From a bacterium D16-50 (lineage in GTDB: Bacteria > Bacillota > Clostridia > Lachnospirales > Lachnospiraceae): DNA of 64,000 nt. Below the pieces are notes generated by a model. The model ran no database searches and was not told the DNA's origin. It was given only the letters and a program-made list of their open reading frames with translations. The stretch covers positions 1 through 64,000 of the forward strand of contig RAZA01000016.1 of NCBI GenBank assembly GCA_003612485.1. Reading direction: 5' to 3'. This document shows, piece after piece, positions 1 to 7,858 of the stretch (positions are counted from its first letter, which is position 1; each line of letters begins with the position of its first letter). The translations under genes and the position numbers were made by a program.

Positions 1-120
1 TTGGTACTCTGGGGATCGCTACTGCTTACTCCGTTCTCCCCAGCTCTGCTGGGGGCTTAATGGACGTTCAGTTACGGATAACGTGTTTTGGTTCTTCAGT
101 GTAGACAAATCTGGATATGA

Positions 121-149
121 TTGAAAATATTCGGATTGTATGGTAGTAT
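121..149 (+). promoter_or_regulatory. sigma-A type promoter of the Rpn gene
   Basis: TTGAAA (121-126), a 17-base spacer and TAGTAT (144-149) lie just upstream of the GTG start at 177. Bases 1-120 hold only a short GC-rich hairpin (CCCCAGC at 38-44 with GCTGGGG at 48-54) and no gene I can support. The promoter is inferred from sequence alone. Confidence 0.5.
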
Positions 150-176
150 AGAGATACAAAATGGAAGGGAAAGCAG

Positions 177-989
177 GTGGGAAGATTGACAGTGACGGAA
201 CAGATAGACCAGAAACATCAGGAAGATTTACAGAGGCTAAGAGGTTTTCGCCTGCTTGATGATGATTTCCTCACAAAGTGTTTTGAGGGAGATACGGCAA
301 GCATAGAACTGGTATTGCAGATTGTGTTGGAAAAGCCGGATTTAAAGGTGCTGGACGTCCGCACTCAGGTATTTGTGGAGAACCTGCTGAACCGTTCGGT
401 GAGGCTGGATATTCTGGCTACAGACAGCACAGGGGCGCAACTGAATGTGGAGGTACAGCGCTCCGATAAAGGAGCCGGGAGAAAAAGGGCAAGGTACAAC
501 AGCAGCATGATGGACGCAAACCTTTTGAAGAAAGGCGAGGACTTTGACAAGCTGCCGGAAACGTGGGTAATCTTTATCACAGAGAATGACGTAATGGGAA
601 AAGGGCTGCCGCTCTATCCGATTGAGCGGTGCTTTTTAGGAACCGGGGAAAGATTTGAGGACGGTTCGCACATACTGTATGTAAATGGCGCTTACCGTGG
701 AGATACGCCAATCGGGAAGTTAATGCATGACTTCTCCTGCACAGACGCAGCGGACATGTACTATGGGACACTGGCAGACAGGGTGAGATTTTTCAAAGAG
801 AGCAAGGAGGGAATCGAGATTATGTGCCGGGCTATGGAAGATATGAGGAATCAGACATTGAAAGAAGGAATGATAAATGTTGCAAAGAAAATGCTGGAAG
901 ATGGAACAATAACGCTTGAAAAGATTGCGGAATTTGTTGGCCTTTCAGTTGATGAAGTGAGAAAATTGAAAACAGACCAGAATATGTAA
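177..989 (+). CDS. Rpn family PD-(D/E)XK nuclease / putative transposase
   Basis: A 270-residue protein of the PD-(D/E)XK nuclease family annotated as transposase-like or as recombination-promoting nuclease (Rpn). The nuclease core is visible as RLDILA followed by NVEVQ at about residues 78-95, giving the D...ExQ catalytic pattern. The C-terminal tail (VAKKML...TLEKIAEFVGLSVDEVRKLK) is the short helix-turn-helix-like segment typical of these proteins. The start is GTG, supported by GGAAGGGA six bases upstream. It is monocistronic, with its own promoter and a perfect terminator. No inverted repeats flanking a mobile unit were found, so mobility is unproven. Family members promote RecA-independent recombination in E. 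coli; activity here is inference. Confidence 0.85.
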   Translation: MGRLTVTEQIDQKHQEDLQRLRGFRLLDDDFLTKCFEGDTASIELVLQIVLEKPDLKVLDVRTQVFVENLLNRSVRLDILATDSTGAQLNVEVQRSDKGAGRKRARYNSSMMDANLLKKGEDFDKLPETWVIFITENDVMGKGLPLYPIERCFLGTGERFEDGSHILYVNGAYRGDTPIGKLMHDFSCTDAADMYYGTLADRVRFFKESKEGIEIMCRAMEDMRNQTLKEGMINVAKKMLEDGTITLEKIAEFVGLSVDEVRKLKTDQNM

Positions 990-1001
990 ATGGCGCTAAT
1001 G

Positions 1002-1041
1002 AGCCAGGAATCTAAAAAACAGGTTCCTGGCTATATTTTTT
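1002..1041 (+). terminator. Rho-independent terminator after the Rpn gene
   Basis: A perfect 9-bp stem, AGCCAGGAA (1002-1010) with TTCCTGGCT (1024-1032), is followed by ATATTTTTT. It starts 12 bases after the Rpn stop codon. Confidence 0.85.
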
Positions 1042-1238
1042 GCCCTGAAATGTAAATTTTCTGTGAACTTGATTAAAAAGTCCTTTACAAAACGTCACTG
1101 GTAAAACAGCAAAGACCATCCCCATTTTCTGCAGTGCGCGTCTTGCCCCATTCGGCATCAAGGAACTTCGGAGCCTGCTTTTCTGTTTTCAGGCAAGCTT
1201 CCAACCTTACAACGCATTTTCTAAACGATACTATGCAT

Positions 1239-1835
1239 TCAAAATACCGAAATAACAGTATGCTGCTTCCTATAGGCATCATTGTCTTTTTGGCTCAACT
1301 CATTTTCTATCCGCGCCAGCTTTTTCTCCAGCTCCCGGATTTTCGTTTCATCCCCGGAAGCTGACCTAATCTGCTGTTCCAGCTGCTGTTTCTCTTCTTT
1401 CAGCTTTTTGATTTCCCTATCGACCTTATCCGTATTTGCGACACAGTTCTCCGCAGGCTTTCTCTGGCTGTCCTCGCTAACCTTCGGCCCTTTTCCACCT
1501 TCCCCCTCTCCGGGACGGTCTTCCCCTCCCTTCAAGCTTTCCTCATTGTCTGCAGGGAGAGCCTTTTCATGGACAGCTTTCGGGCCGTCAAAAAAGAGTT
1601 TCCGGCTGCCCTTCTCATCCTGCCCTAGCCGATACAGTCCCGTAGGCTTTTTCTCTGATTTTTCACTGCTGATGTATTCATCTTTTGGTTCGGACAATTT
1701 GCCAGAGCTTTTTCCTTCTGCGGCCTTCTCTGCTTCCCTTGCCTTTTCCGTCCTTAGAACGGCCTGCTTTTCCAATACCCTTTCCGTGTAATCGGTTCTG
1801 GAATGATCATAGCTTCCATGAATCTGCATTGCCAT
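1239..1835 (-). CDS. Coiled-coil hypothetical protein
   Basis: A 198-residue, highly charged, Lys/Glu-rich protein with no signal peptide or membrane segment. The N-terminus (MAMQIHGSYDHSRTDY) is a short conserved-looking head. The middle is low complexity, and the C-terminal third has clear heptads (IKKLKEEKQQLEQQI and IRELEKKLARIENELSQ) predicting a coiled coil. An ATG also exists at 1841, but AGGAGG lies only three bases before it and nine before the ATG at 1835, so 1835 is preferred. It lies downstream of the GHKL kinase on the same strand, separated by 111 bases with no clear terminator. I do not recognise a function; the head resembles small FlxA-like or flagellar-accessory proteins only loosely. 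Confidence 0.65.
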   Translation of the reverse strand: MAMQIHGSYDHSRTDYTERVLEKQAVLRTEKAREAEKAAEGKSSGKLSEPKDEYISSEKSEKKPTGLYRLGQDEKGSRKLFFDGPKAVHEKALPADNEESLKGGEDRPGEGEGGKGPKVSEDSQRKPAENCVANTDKVDREIKKLKEEKQQLEQQIRSASGDETKIRELEKKLARIENELSQKDNDAYRKQHTVISVF

Positions 1836-1946
1836 AAGCATGTTCCTCCTACAATTTGATATTGTCAGGCAACCGCTTTGCCGTCGCCTTGCAGCTGCCT
1901 TTACAGACAGCTCCTTTTACTGTTTTCGACTGTAGAAAGAAACGTA

Positions 1947-3290
1947 TTAATCCATTTGCTGCAGGATACCTTCTGAGTGCTGTGGAATGATCAGCAGCAC
2001 ATGGAGGATAAATACATCTTCTTTCGTTTCTATGCTCATGGCGCCGCTGTATTTTTCGGCTACCGTTTTTACATTTGACAGACCTATCCCTTTTTTGAAC
2101 AGGGTGTTTCCACAGAAACTGTTCTCAACCTCCAGCATAAGGAAATCTCCCTGAATACGCCCGGAAACCCGTATATATTTTTCTGTGCCGGCATCCATAT
2201 TTTTACATGCCTGAATGGCATTATCCAGCGCATTTGACAGCACGATACAGATATCAATGTCCCGCAGGCTGCAGGGATACGGCAGAAGGAGGGAACAGTC
2301 CACGTCTATCCCCATGCTTTTTGCAATCCCCAGTTTGTTTCCCGCCAAAATATCCACTACCGGGTTATTGGTACTGCAGGGGAATGACATTTTTTCCGCC
2401 ATATCGTCCATATCCTCAATATAGTTTACAGCCTCCTCCAGTTTCCCCCTCTGGAGAAGCTTTTTTACCACCGCGATGTGATTCCTGATATCATGGCGGA
2501 AGGACTTTGTCCTATCATAGCGGGTCTTCGCTTCCTCCACATACTGGTTCAGGGAATGCTCTTCCTGCTCCAGCAGCGACAATTCCGTGCTGAGACGGAA
2601 AATCTGCTGCAGTTTCTTATAGGAAAACAAGATGCAGAATAGGCTTAACAGTCCCAAAAGGTGCATGACAAGCAGCTGCCAGTGGCTGAACAGATATCGC
2701 GCAGGCCCTCCCTCCGCCAAAACCTCATACTGAAACTCGAACTCTATCGTGTTGATGTACTCGCTCATGATAAATATCATCAGGATCGGGATGAAAACCA
2801 GAAACATTTGCTGCATTTCCGCCGCAGTATAGCAGGAAAAATAGCGGTACACCAAATAATAGCAAAAGCCGGTCAGGGTCAGAGACGCCGCTTCGCTGGC
2901 CAGCATGACCAAAATCCCGGCCGTAATACCCGTCGTATCACCAGAGAAAACGGCAGGCAGCAACGGGCATAAAAGGCTCACCAGAGAGTTCACAATTCCA
3001 TAACATAGAAGCATAATTTCAATCGTCAGCGACGCATACAGAAGAGAAGACTTAAAATCTCCACGGCAGACAACTGTCCCGCATACCGTAAACAGAAAGA
3101 CAAGCGCCATAAATCCGACGATTGTGCTGACTGAAAGAAAGCGAGTGACAGTCACCGCACACACTGCAAATAGAATATAAAAAGGCGGCCATATTTTCTT
3201 TTTCAGGATTTTTATCAGAAAATAAAACTGAAAGGACATCTCAATGACGCCCATGACATACATATTGAAAAAATCTAAATACGCATCCAT
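1947..3290 (-). CDS. AgrC-like GHKL sensor histidine kinase
   Basis: A 447-residue polytopic kinase. Residues 1 to about 225 form six or seven hydrophobic segments, then a dimerisation helix, then the H-box FRHDIRNH (phospho-His), the N-box LSNALDNAIQAC and a GIGLSNV G-box in a GHKL ATPase that ends near residue 435. This is the architecture of AgrC/ComD/BlpH peptide sensors. It follows its LytTR response regulator by 32 bases, so the two are co-transcribed from the promoter at 4065-4093. No AgrB-type peptidase or AgrD-like precursor is encoded within the window, so the signal is unknown. It may sense a peptide supplied from elsewhere or a membrane condition. The ATG is supported by a GGTGGGGCGGG ribosome site. 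Confidence 0.9.
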   Translation of the reverse strand: MDAYLDFFNMYVMGVIEMSFQFYFLIKILKKKIWPPFYILFAVCAVTVTRFLSVSTIVGFMALVFLFTVCGTVVCRGDFKSSLLYASLTIEIMLLCYGIVNSLVSLLCPLLPAVFSGDTTGITAGILVMLASEAASLTLTGFCYYLVYRYFSCYTAAEMQQMFLVFIPILMIFIMSEYINTIEFEFQYEVLAEGGPARYLFSHWQLLVMHLLGLLSLFCILFSYKKLQQIFRLSTELSLLEQEEHSLNQYVEEAKTRYDRTKSFRHDIRNHIAVVKKLLQRGKLEEAVNYIEDMDDMAEKMSFPCSTNNPVVDILAGNKLGIAKSMGIDVDCSLLLPYPCSLRDIDICIVLSNALDNAIQACKNMDAGTEKYIRVSGRIQGDFLMLEVENSFCGNTLFKKGIGLSNVKTVAEKYSGAMSIETKEDVFILHVLLIIPQHSEGILQQMD

Positions 3291-3322
3291 TTTACCCGCC
3301 CCACCTATGTCATGTTTGATTC

Positions 3323-4027
3323 TTATATGTTCTTCATGTACTGCAGAACGACACCGGAAAACTCCTTGCTCCGCAGCCGCGACACGGGAACCACCCTGCC
3401 GTTATCCATATATGCAGTCTCGTTTTTATAGCCTTTTAAATGCTTCAGATTGACAAGATAACTCCTATGGCATCGGAAGAAATAATCGCCCAGTTTCGCT
3501 TCCAGCTTTTCGATCCGCTCATAATAATCAAGGACCTCGCCGGAAGTCAGGTGCAGATATATTTTCCGGTCTATGATCTCACAGAAAACAATCTCGTCCT
3601 TTCTTATGATGCGCCCCTCATATCCCCTTTGTACGAGCAGTCTTTCCTCTCTTGCATTGCACATGGAAGCATAAAGACGCTCCATCGTGTTCTTAAACTG
3701 TCTTTCTTCCACCGGCTTAATCAGGTAATCGTAGGCCTGCACCTCAAAAGACCGGAATACCATCTCTTTCAGTACCGTGATGAAAATCAGAAACCCTTGA
3801 AATTTATCCGCCCGAAGTCTTCTTGCCGTTTCCATGCCGTCCAGATCCTTCATCTGGATATCCAGAAACAAGATGTCTATCTGGCCATCATACTTCAGCA
3901 GCTCTTCGCCGCCGGCAAATGTCCGGACACGGATCTCTCTGTTCTTTTTACGGAAAAAATCGGAGGTCATTGCCCTTATATGATCGGACATATATTTTTC
4001 ATCGTCACAGATTGCAATATGGATCAA
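3323..4027 (-). CDS. LytTR-family response regulator (AgrA-like)
   Basis: A 234-residue response regulator. The receiver domain has the acidic pair in AICDDE, the phospho-acceptor Asp in ILFLDIQMKD near residue 57, and a conserved Lys in YLIKPVEE. The C-terminal half is a LytTR DNA-binding domain (FCEIIDRKIYLHL ... FFRCHRSYLVNLKHLKGY ... VPVSRLRSKEF). The start is TTG, with GGGGG seven bases upstream; no ATG is available. It is the first gene of the kinase operon and diverges from a second LytTR gene at 4302, so the 274-base spacer is a natural place for its operators. Targets are not identifiable from sequence alone. Confidence 0.92.
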   Translation of the reverse strand: MIHIAICDDEKYMSDHIRAMTSDFFRKKNREIRVRTFAGGEELLKYDGQIDILFLDIQMKDLDGMETARRLRADKFQGFLIFITVLKEMVFRSFEVQAYDYLIKPVEERQFKNTMERLYASMCNAREERLLVQRGYEGRIIRKDEIVFCEIIDRKIYLHLTSGEVLDYYERIEKLEAKLGDYFFRCHRSYLVNLKHLKGYKNETAYMDNGRVVPVSRLRSKEFSGVVLQYMKNI

Positions 4028-4064
4028 TAGGCCACCCCCTTTTCATCACATAAACGGACATTTT

Positions 4065-4093
4065 ATTATAATTCGCTTAAAATACCAAAGCAA
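4065..4093 (-). promoter_or_regulatory. Promoter of the LytTR/GHKL operon
   Basis: On the minus strand TTGCTT (4093-4088), a 17-base spacer and a perfect TATAAT (4070-4065) precede the TTG start at 4027. Confidence 0.6.
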
Positions 4094-4193
4094 TTTATTT
4101 GAAGCGAAATGCTCTCCGGATGCCCTATAATGTTTCTTGCCAGCGCCTTACAGCCAAGTATCTTTTGGATTCTCTTTGCTCAATATCCCATTG

Positions 4194-4222
4194 TTTACTC
4201 TTAAATCACTGCATGATATAAT
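4194..4222 (+). promoter_or_regulatory. Promoter of the LytTR-only regulator
   Basis: TTTACT (4194-4199), 17 bases and TATAAT (4217-4222) sit 80 bases upstream of the chosen ATG at 4302. The longer reading frame that begins at 4137 would start before this promoter, which supports the shorter start. Confidence 0.5.
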
Positions 4223-4301
4223 AAAACAGCCAGTCAAGCTAACAACTCCTATCTGGCCGTTTATGATAGGTATATTTGCCGAAACTACCGAGGTTATCCC
4301 T

Positions 4302-4931
4302 ATGAAGCTGCTCTATTTTTCATCCAATATCACCCAGCGCCGATCCGCTTTGGACAGTGTTTTGATTGATTACGGCAAAGATATCGAACTTGTTCCCATA
4401 TCAACGGAACAAGATCTTATCGATATGCTGCCCCAGTCTGACGCCGTCATTATTCAGGAATGCAACTTTGAAAGGCTGCTTCTTCAAATTGTTTCAGGCG
4501 CAGAAAATATGTCCAAACAAAAAAAGCTTGCTGTCATTAAAGAGCCGCGGCAATTCACCCCAAAAACAATTCCGGCAATACTCAAACAGCTATATTCTCA
4601 AAATATTACATTGCGCTTTCCCATCAAAAACGGTGAGATCGAAGTGGATACCAATGATATTTTGTATTTTGAATATTGCCGAAGATTCGTATTCATAAAA
4701 ACCCAGCAGGAGCGCATAAAAACCTCTCTTAAGCTAAAAGATATCCCGTCCATTGTTTCCGGGTGCCCATTTTTTTCACCTTATGTAAGCTTCATGGTTA
4801 ACCTTATGTATGTGGAGGCTGTCAAGGGTAATTCCGTTCAATTAAAAAACGGTGAGCTAATCCCTCTGTCGCAAAAGAAGGCGGCAAGATTTCGCAGGGA
4901 ATACAAGCAGTATCTGTCTATTATGTCGTGA
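4302..4931 (+). CDS. LytTR DNA-binding regulator with degenerate receiver
   Basis: A 209-residue protein. The first ~100 residues (MKLLYFSSN...) have the length and alternating pattern of a receiver domain but no recognisable phospho-acceptor Asp site. The C-terminal half is a LytTR domain: LYFEYCRRFVFI, a PYVSFMVNLMYVEAVKGN segment and VQLKNGELIPLSQKK. The start at 4302 is chosen because the 55 residues before it are unlike the family, a promoter lies inside that stretch, and GAGG precedes this ATG. It is divergent from the LytTR/GHKL operon and immediately upstream of a putative aspartic protease on the same strand. It may be a phosphorylation-independent regulator of the neighbouring genes; this is inference. 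Confidence 0.85.
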   Translation: MKLLYFSSNITQRRSALDSVLIDYGKDIELVPISTEQDLIDMLPQSDAVIIQECNFERLLLQIVSGAENMSKQKKLAVIKEPRQFTPKTIPAILKQLYSQNITLRFPIKNGEIEVDTNDILYFEYCRRFVFIKTQQERIKTSLKLKDIPSIVSGCPFFSPYVSFMVNLMYVEAVKGNSVQLKNGELIPLSQKKAARFRREYKQYLSIMS

Positions 4932-4955
4932 TTTTTGTCTAGTTTGCCCATGGCA

Positions 4956-4983
4956 TTGCAAATGTCCGGAAAAAATGTATACT
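4956..4983 (+). promoter_or_regulatory. Candidate promoter of the aspartic protease gene
   Basis: TTGCAA (4956-4961), a 16-base spacer and TATACT (4978-4983) lie between the LytTR stop and the protease ribosome site. The gene may therefore be expressed both from here and by read-through. Confidence 0.5.
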
Positions 4984-5013
4984 ACTTCCAGACTATCCAC
5001 TGGAGGAAGGAAA

Positions 5014-5775
5014 ATGATCACGATACCATACACGCTTGTAAATGGAATTATTCTGATTCCGGCAACCGCAAATGAGAAAGAAGGTTTTTTTGCCTTTGAC
5101 ACGGGAGCAATGCAGACCGCAGTAAATAAGGCATATTTCCCTGAAATGCATGGCGGGCACATTGAAGTTGCAAAATTTTCAGAGGAGGTAAAAGAACATG
5201 CCGCGTCTGAGGGCCTTTTGAGCACTCTCCGCTTTTCTGCTATCGAGCGCTCAAACCTGCCCGTCTTGATCATGGATCTGATGTACGTAGAAAACGCGCT
5301 GAAAGCTGTCAGGCCGGACATAAAACTGCTCGGCACCCTTGGCGTGGACATCATCGCAGCTTACACCGTCTTTCTTGACTATAGCATTCCCGAACTGATT
5401 CTGAATCCCCCTTATGGATTCAGAAATCATATGACCATACCCATGGAATTCAAAAAGCTCCCTGTCATCAAGGTGGCGGTGGCTGACAGAATCTGCAGCT
5501 TCGTTTTGGACACCGGCGCAAACACTTGCCTTTTAGGGCATAGTTTCATGAATGCCCCAGCGCTTGCCCCCCTGTCCGAAACTCAAAATATTGTCAATAT
5601 CCCCCTTTTCCGTGTAGGCGAAAATTGCTATGAAAATATAACCGCCGTCATTTCCGACATAAGCCCAATCCGGAAAAGGGTACTGGCGGAGGGTGTGGTG
5701 GGTTATCAGATTCTATGTCCCCAGCGCTCTATTTTGGACTTTCAGAACAATCGGCTCATAATGGAAAGGACATAA
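5014..5775 (+). CDS. Putative two-lobed retropepsin-like aspartic protease
   Basis: A 253-residue soluble protein with no signal peptide or membrane segment. Two tandem copies of a retropepsin-like fold are visible. Lobe 1 has FAFDTGAMQT (Asp29) and later LLGTLGVDII...VFLDYSIPELIL. Lobe 2 has SFVLDTGANTCLLG (Asp166) and later GVVGYQILC...ILDFQNNRLIM. Each lobe thus carries the DTGA catalytic loop and the C-terminal hydrophobic-Gly plus strand pattern of retropepsins, giving a pepsin-like pseudo-dimer in one chain. The start ATG at 5014 follows GGAGGAAGG; an upstream in-frame ATG at 4975 lies inside the promoter. The adjacent LytTR regulators suggest induced expression. The substrate is unknown and activity is inferred from motifs only. 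Confidence 0.8.
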   Translation: MITIPYTLVNGIILIPATANEKEGFFAFDTGAMQTAVNKAYFPEMHGGHIEVAKFSEEVKEHAASEGLLSTLRFSAIERSNLPVLIMDLMYVENALKAVRPDIKLLGTLGVDIIAAYTVFLDYSIPELILNPPYGFRNHMTIPMEFKKLPVIKVAVADRICSFVLDTGANTCLLGHSFMNAPALAPLSETQNIVNIPLFRVGENCYENITAVISDISPIRKRVLAEGVVGYQILCPQRSILDFQNNRLIMERT

Positions 5776-5873
5776 ACGAATGCAAAATTCCGCCGCCTGC
5801 TCTCATTATACCCCCCGCCGCCCCCTTGCACAGTCAAATACAGCGGCCCCTAAAAATGCCCCTACCTTAAAAC

Positions 5874-7247
5874 TCACTCTATCCTTGGAAGCTTACTGCG
5901 GCAGACCGCAAGTTCTTCTTCGGAGGGAACATAATCGCTCATCTCCCCATTGTGATATTTCTCATAGGCAAACATGTCAAAATACCCTGTGCCCGTAAGG
6001 CCGAAGACAATTGTTTTCTCTTCTCCCGTCTCCTTGCATTCCTTGGCCATGTCGATTGCCACCCGGATGGCATGGGAGCTTTCCGGCGCCGGCAGAATTC
6101 CCTCCACCCTTGCGAAATACTCCGCAGCCTCGAATACCTCCGTCTGCCTGACGCTGACGGCCTCCATCAGTCCCTGATGATACAGCTCTGACAGCGTGGA
6201 GCTCATGCCGTGATAGCGCAGGCCTCCCGCGTGATTGGCGGAGGGGATGAATCCGCTGCCCAGCGTGTACATCTTGGAAAGAGGACAGACCATTCCGGTA
6301 TCACAGAAGTCATAGGCGTACACTCCTCTGGTCAGGCTGGGACAAGATGCAGGCTCCACGGCAATGATGCGGTAGTCCGCCTCTCCCCGGAGCTTCTGCC
6401 CCATGAACGGCGAGATCAGACCTCCCAGATTGGAGCCTCCCCCCGCGCAGCCGATAATGACGTCGGGCCTGATGTCATATTTGTCCAGCGCCGCCTTGGT
6501 CTCCAGACCGATGACCGACTGATGAAGAAGCACTTGATTCAGCACGCTGCCCAGCACATAGCGGTAGCCTTCGCTGGACACCGCCTTTTCCACCGCCTCT
6601 GAAATGGCACAGCCAAGGCTTCCCGTGGTTCCCGGATGCTCGGCCAGTATCTTCCTCCCCACCTCGGTTTCCATGGACGGAGACGGTGTCACCGACGCGC
6701 CGTAGGTGCGCATCACCTCCCGGCGGAACGGCTTCTGCTCATAGGAGCATTTCACCATGTACACCTTGCAGTCCAGACCGAAATAGGAACATGCCATGGA
6801 GAGAGCCGTGCCCCACTGCCCTGCTCCGGTTTCGGTGGTCACGCCTTTCAACCCCTGCTTTTTGGCATAATAGGCCTGAGCGATGGCCGAATTCAGCTTA
6901 TGGCTGCCGCTGGTATTATTGCCTTCAAATTTATAATATATCTTTGCAGGCGTGCCCAGCCTCTCCTCCAGACAGTAGGCCCGAACCAGCGGAGACGGGC
7001 GGTACATTTTATAAAAATTGCGGATCTCCTCCGGAATCTCAAAAAAGGGCGTATGGTCGTCAAGCTCCTGCGCCACCAGCTCCTCGCAGAAGACCCCCTC
7101 CAGTTCCTTTGCCTTCATGGGCTGATAGGTGCCGGGACTCAGGAGCGGCGCCGGTTTCTCCTTCATGTCGGCCCGCAGATTGTACCATGCCTTCGGCATC
7201 TCCTCTTCATTCAGATAAATTTTGTAAGGAATTTTTCCTATGCTCAT
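5874..7247 (-). CDS. trpB2: Tryptophan synthase beta chain, TrpB2 type
   Basis: A 457-residue PLP enzyme of the TrpB2 (TrpEb_2) subfamily, which condenses indole with serine to tryptophan, often from free indole. The PLP lysine lies in SGSHKLNSA, the conserved TETGAGQWG loop follows, and the phosphate-binding loop is GCAGGGSNLGG. The length exceeds that of ordinary TrpB (~400), as expected for TrpB2. The start is ATG at 7247, seven bases after GGAGG. No trpA or other trp genes are adjacent, so it may salvage indole. Expression is controlled by an upstream Trp T-box and a Trp-Trp leader peptide. A broader role as a beta-replacement enzyme cannot be excluded. Confidence 0.93.
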   Translation of the reverse strand: MSIGKIPYKIYLNEEEMPKAWYNLRADMKEKPAPLLSPGTYQPMKAKELEGVFCEELVAQELDDHTPFFEIPEEIRNFYKMYRPSPLVRAYCLEERLGTPAKIYYKFEGNNTSGSHKLNSAIAQAYYAKKQGLKGVTTETGAGQWGTALSMACSYFGLDCKVYMVKCSYEQKPFRREVMRTYGASVTPSPSMETEVGRKILAEHPGTTGSLGCAISEAVEKAVSSEGYRYVLGSVLNQVLLHQSVIGLETKAALDKYDIRPDVIIGCAGGGSNLGGLISPFMGQKLRGEADYRIIAVEPASCPSLTRGVYAYDFCDTGMVCPLSKMYTLGSGFIPSANHAGGLRYHGMSSTLSELYHQGLMEAVSVRQTEVFEAAEYFARVEGILPAPESSHAIRVAIDMAKECKETGEEKTIVFGLTGTGYFDMFAYEKYHNGEMSDYVPSEEELAVCRSKLPRIE

Positions 7248-7315
7248 CACATTACCTCCCTATGACATTGTATTCATCTCAACAAGCTCATTTCGTTTTT
7301 TTGCCTTTACGGCAC

Positions 7316-7363
7316 TCATGATTCCCGGTGCCCTTGGGGACACCACCATTTAATCTTCAGCAT
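7316..7363 (-). CDS. 15-residue leader peptide with tandem Trp codons
   Basis: An ATG at 7363 preceded by AGGAGG (spacing about eight) opens a 15-codon frame, MLKIKWWCPQGHRES, ending in TGA. Residues 6 and 7 are consecutive Trp codons (TGG TGG). It lies after the T-box terminator and 68 bases before trpB2. The Trp codons run into a potential hairpin, GGTG(T)CCC-CAA-GGGCACC. Stalling at scarce Trp-tRNA could therefore alter downstream RNA folding or translation. A comparable layout, a T-box followed by a Trp-codon leader, is known for B. subtilis rtpA (yczA). Function here is inference. Confidence 0.6.
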   Translation of the reverse strand: MLKIKWWCPQGHRES

Positions 7364-7430
7364 AGCTTTCACCTCCTCAAGCCGGAAAACTCTTCCACGC
7401 AAATCTATTACGGAAAAGTCTTTTATAAAC

Positions 7431-7470
7431 AAAAAACGCCCCTGACAGAAAAAACTCTCTGTCAAGGACG
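7431..7470 (-). terminator. T-box regulated terminator
   Basis: On the minus strand CGTCCTTGACAG (7470-7459) pairs with CTGTCAGGGGCG (7448-7437), allowing two G-U pairs. A run of six T follows (7436-7431). It is the terminator alternative of the T-box. Confidence 0.88.
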
Positions 7471-7735
7471 AATAGATGCCCATCTCCCATGGCGCTATCC
7501 GCGGTGCCACCTTGATTCACGGAACGACCCGTGCCCTTAGCGGGATACCCACATATCCCCGGCATTTATACGCTTGCCTGCAGCGTCGCAGAATACTCTG
7601 TAAAAATCACATTTGACTGCGCCCTCCGCGGTCCATTTGACAACTTGTTTCCTGCCCGGTTCTCAGCGCCTCGGACTCTCTGTAAAGGCATCATTGCCGT
7701 TATCTCCGCTTCAACGGTTTGACCTATTAAAGTTT
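7431..7735 (-). promoter_or_regulatory. Tryptophan T-box riboswitch leader
   Basis: On the minus strand the T-box sequence AAGGTGGCACCGCGGATAG occupies 7513-7495, matching the AGGGUGGNACCGCG consensus. It can pair as antiterminator with CTATTCGTCCTT just downstream, in competition with the terminator at 7470-7431. In the Stem I region the segment GTCAAATGGACCGCGG offers a UGG specifier codon at 7635-7633, so uncharged tRNA-Trp is the predicted ligand, in accord with trpB2 downstream. The AGAGAG and GGGCAGGAAAC elements of Stem I are also present. The specifier was assigned by eye without a covariance model. Confidence 0.9.
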
Positions 7736-7740
7736 TGTTT

Positions 7741-7769
7741 ACTATATCACCATTCTATGCCCGTGTCAA
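7741..7769 (-). promoter_or_regulatory. Promoter of the T-box/trpB2 transcript
   Basis: On the minus strand TTGACA (7769-7764), 17 bases and TATAGT (7746-7741) form a near-consensus promoter a few bases upstream of the T-box leader. Confidence 0.8.
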
Positions 7770-7858
7770 TAGTCAGGTTACGAAAAATTTGAGAAAATTC
7801 CCCCAAGGACAGCTCTTCCGGCATCATCCCACAGAAGGTCCCAAGGAACACGACCTTG

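Noticed and set aside
1282..1791. A 169-codon plus-strand frame rich in Ser, Phe and Pro opposite the coiled-coil gene
   Set aside because: It is the antisense shadow of the Lys/Glu-rich coding strand and has no ribosome site or known motif.
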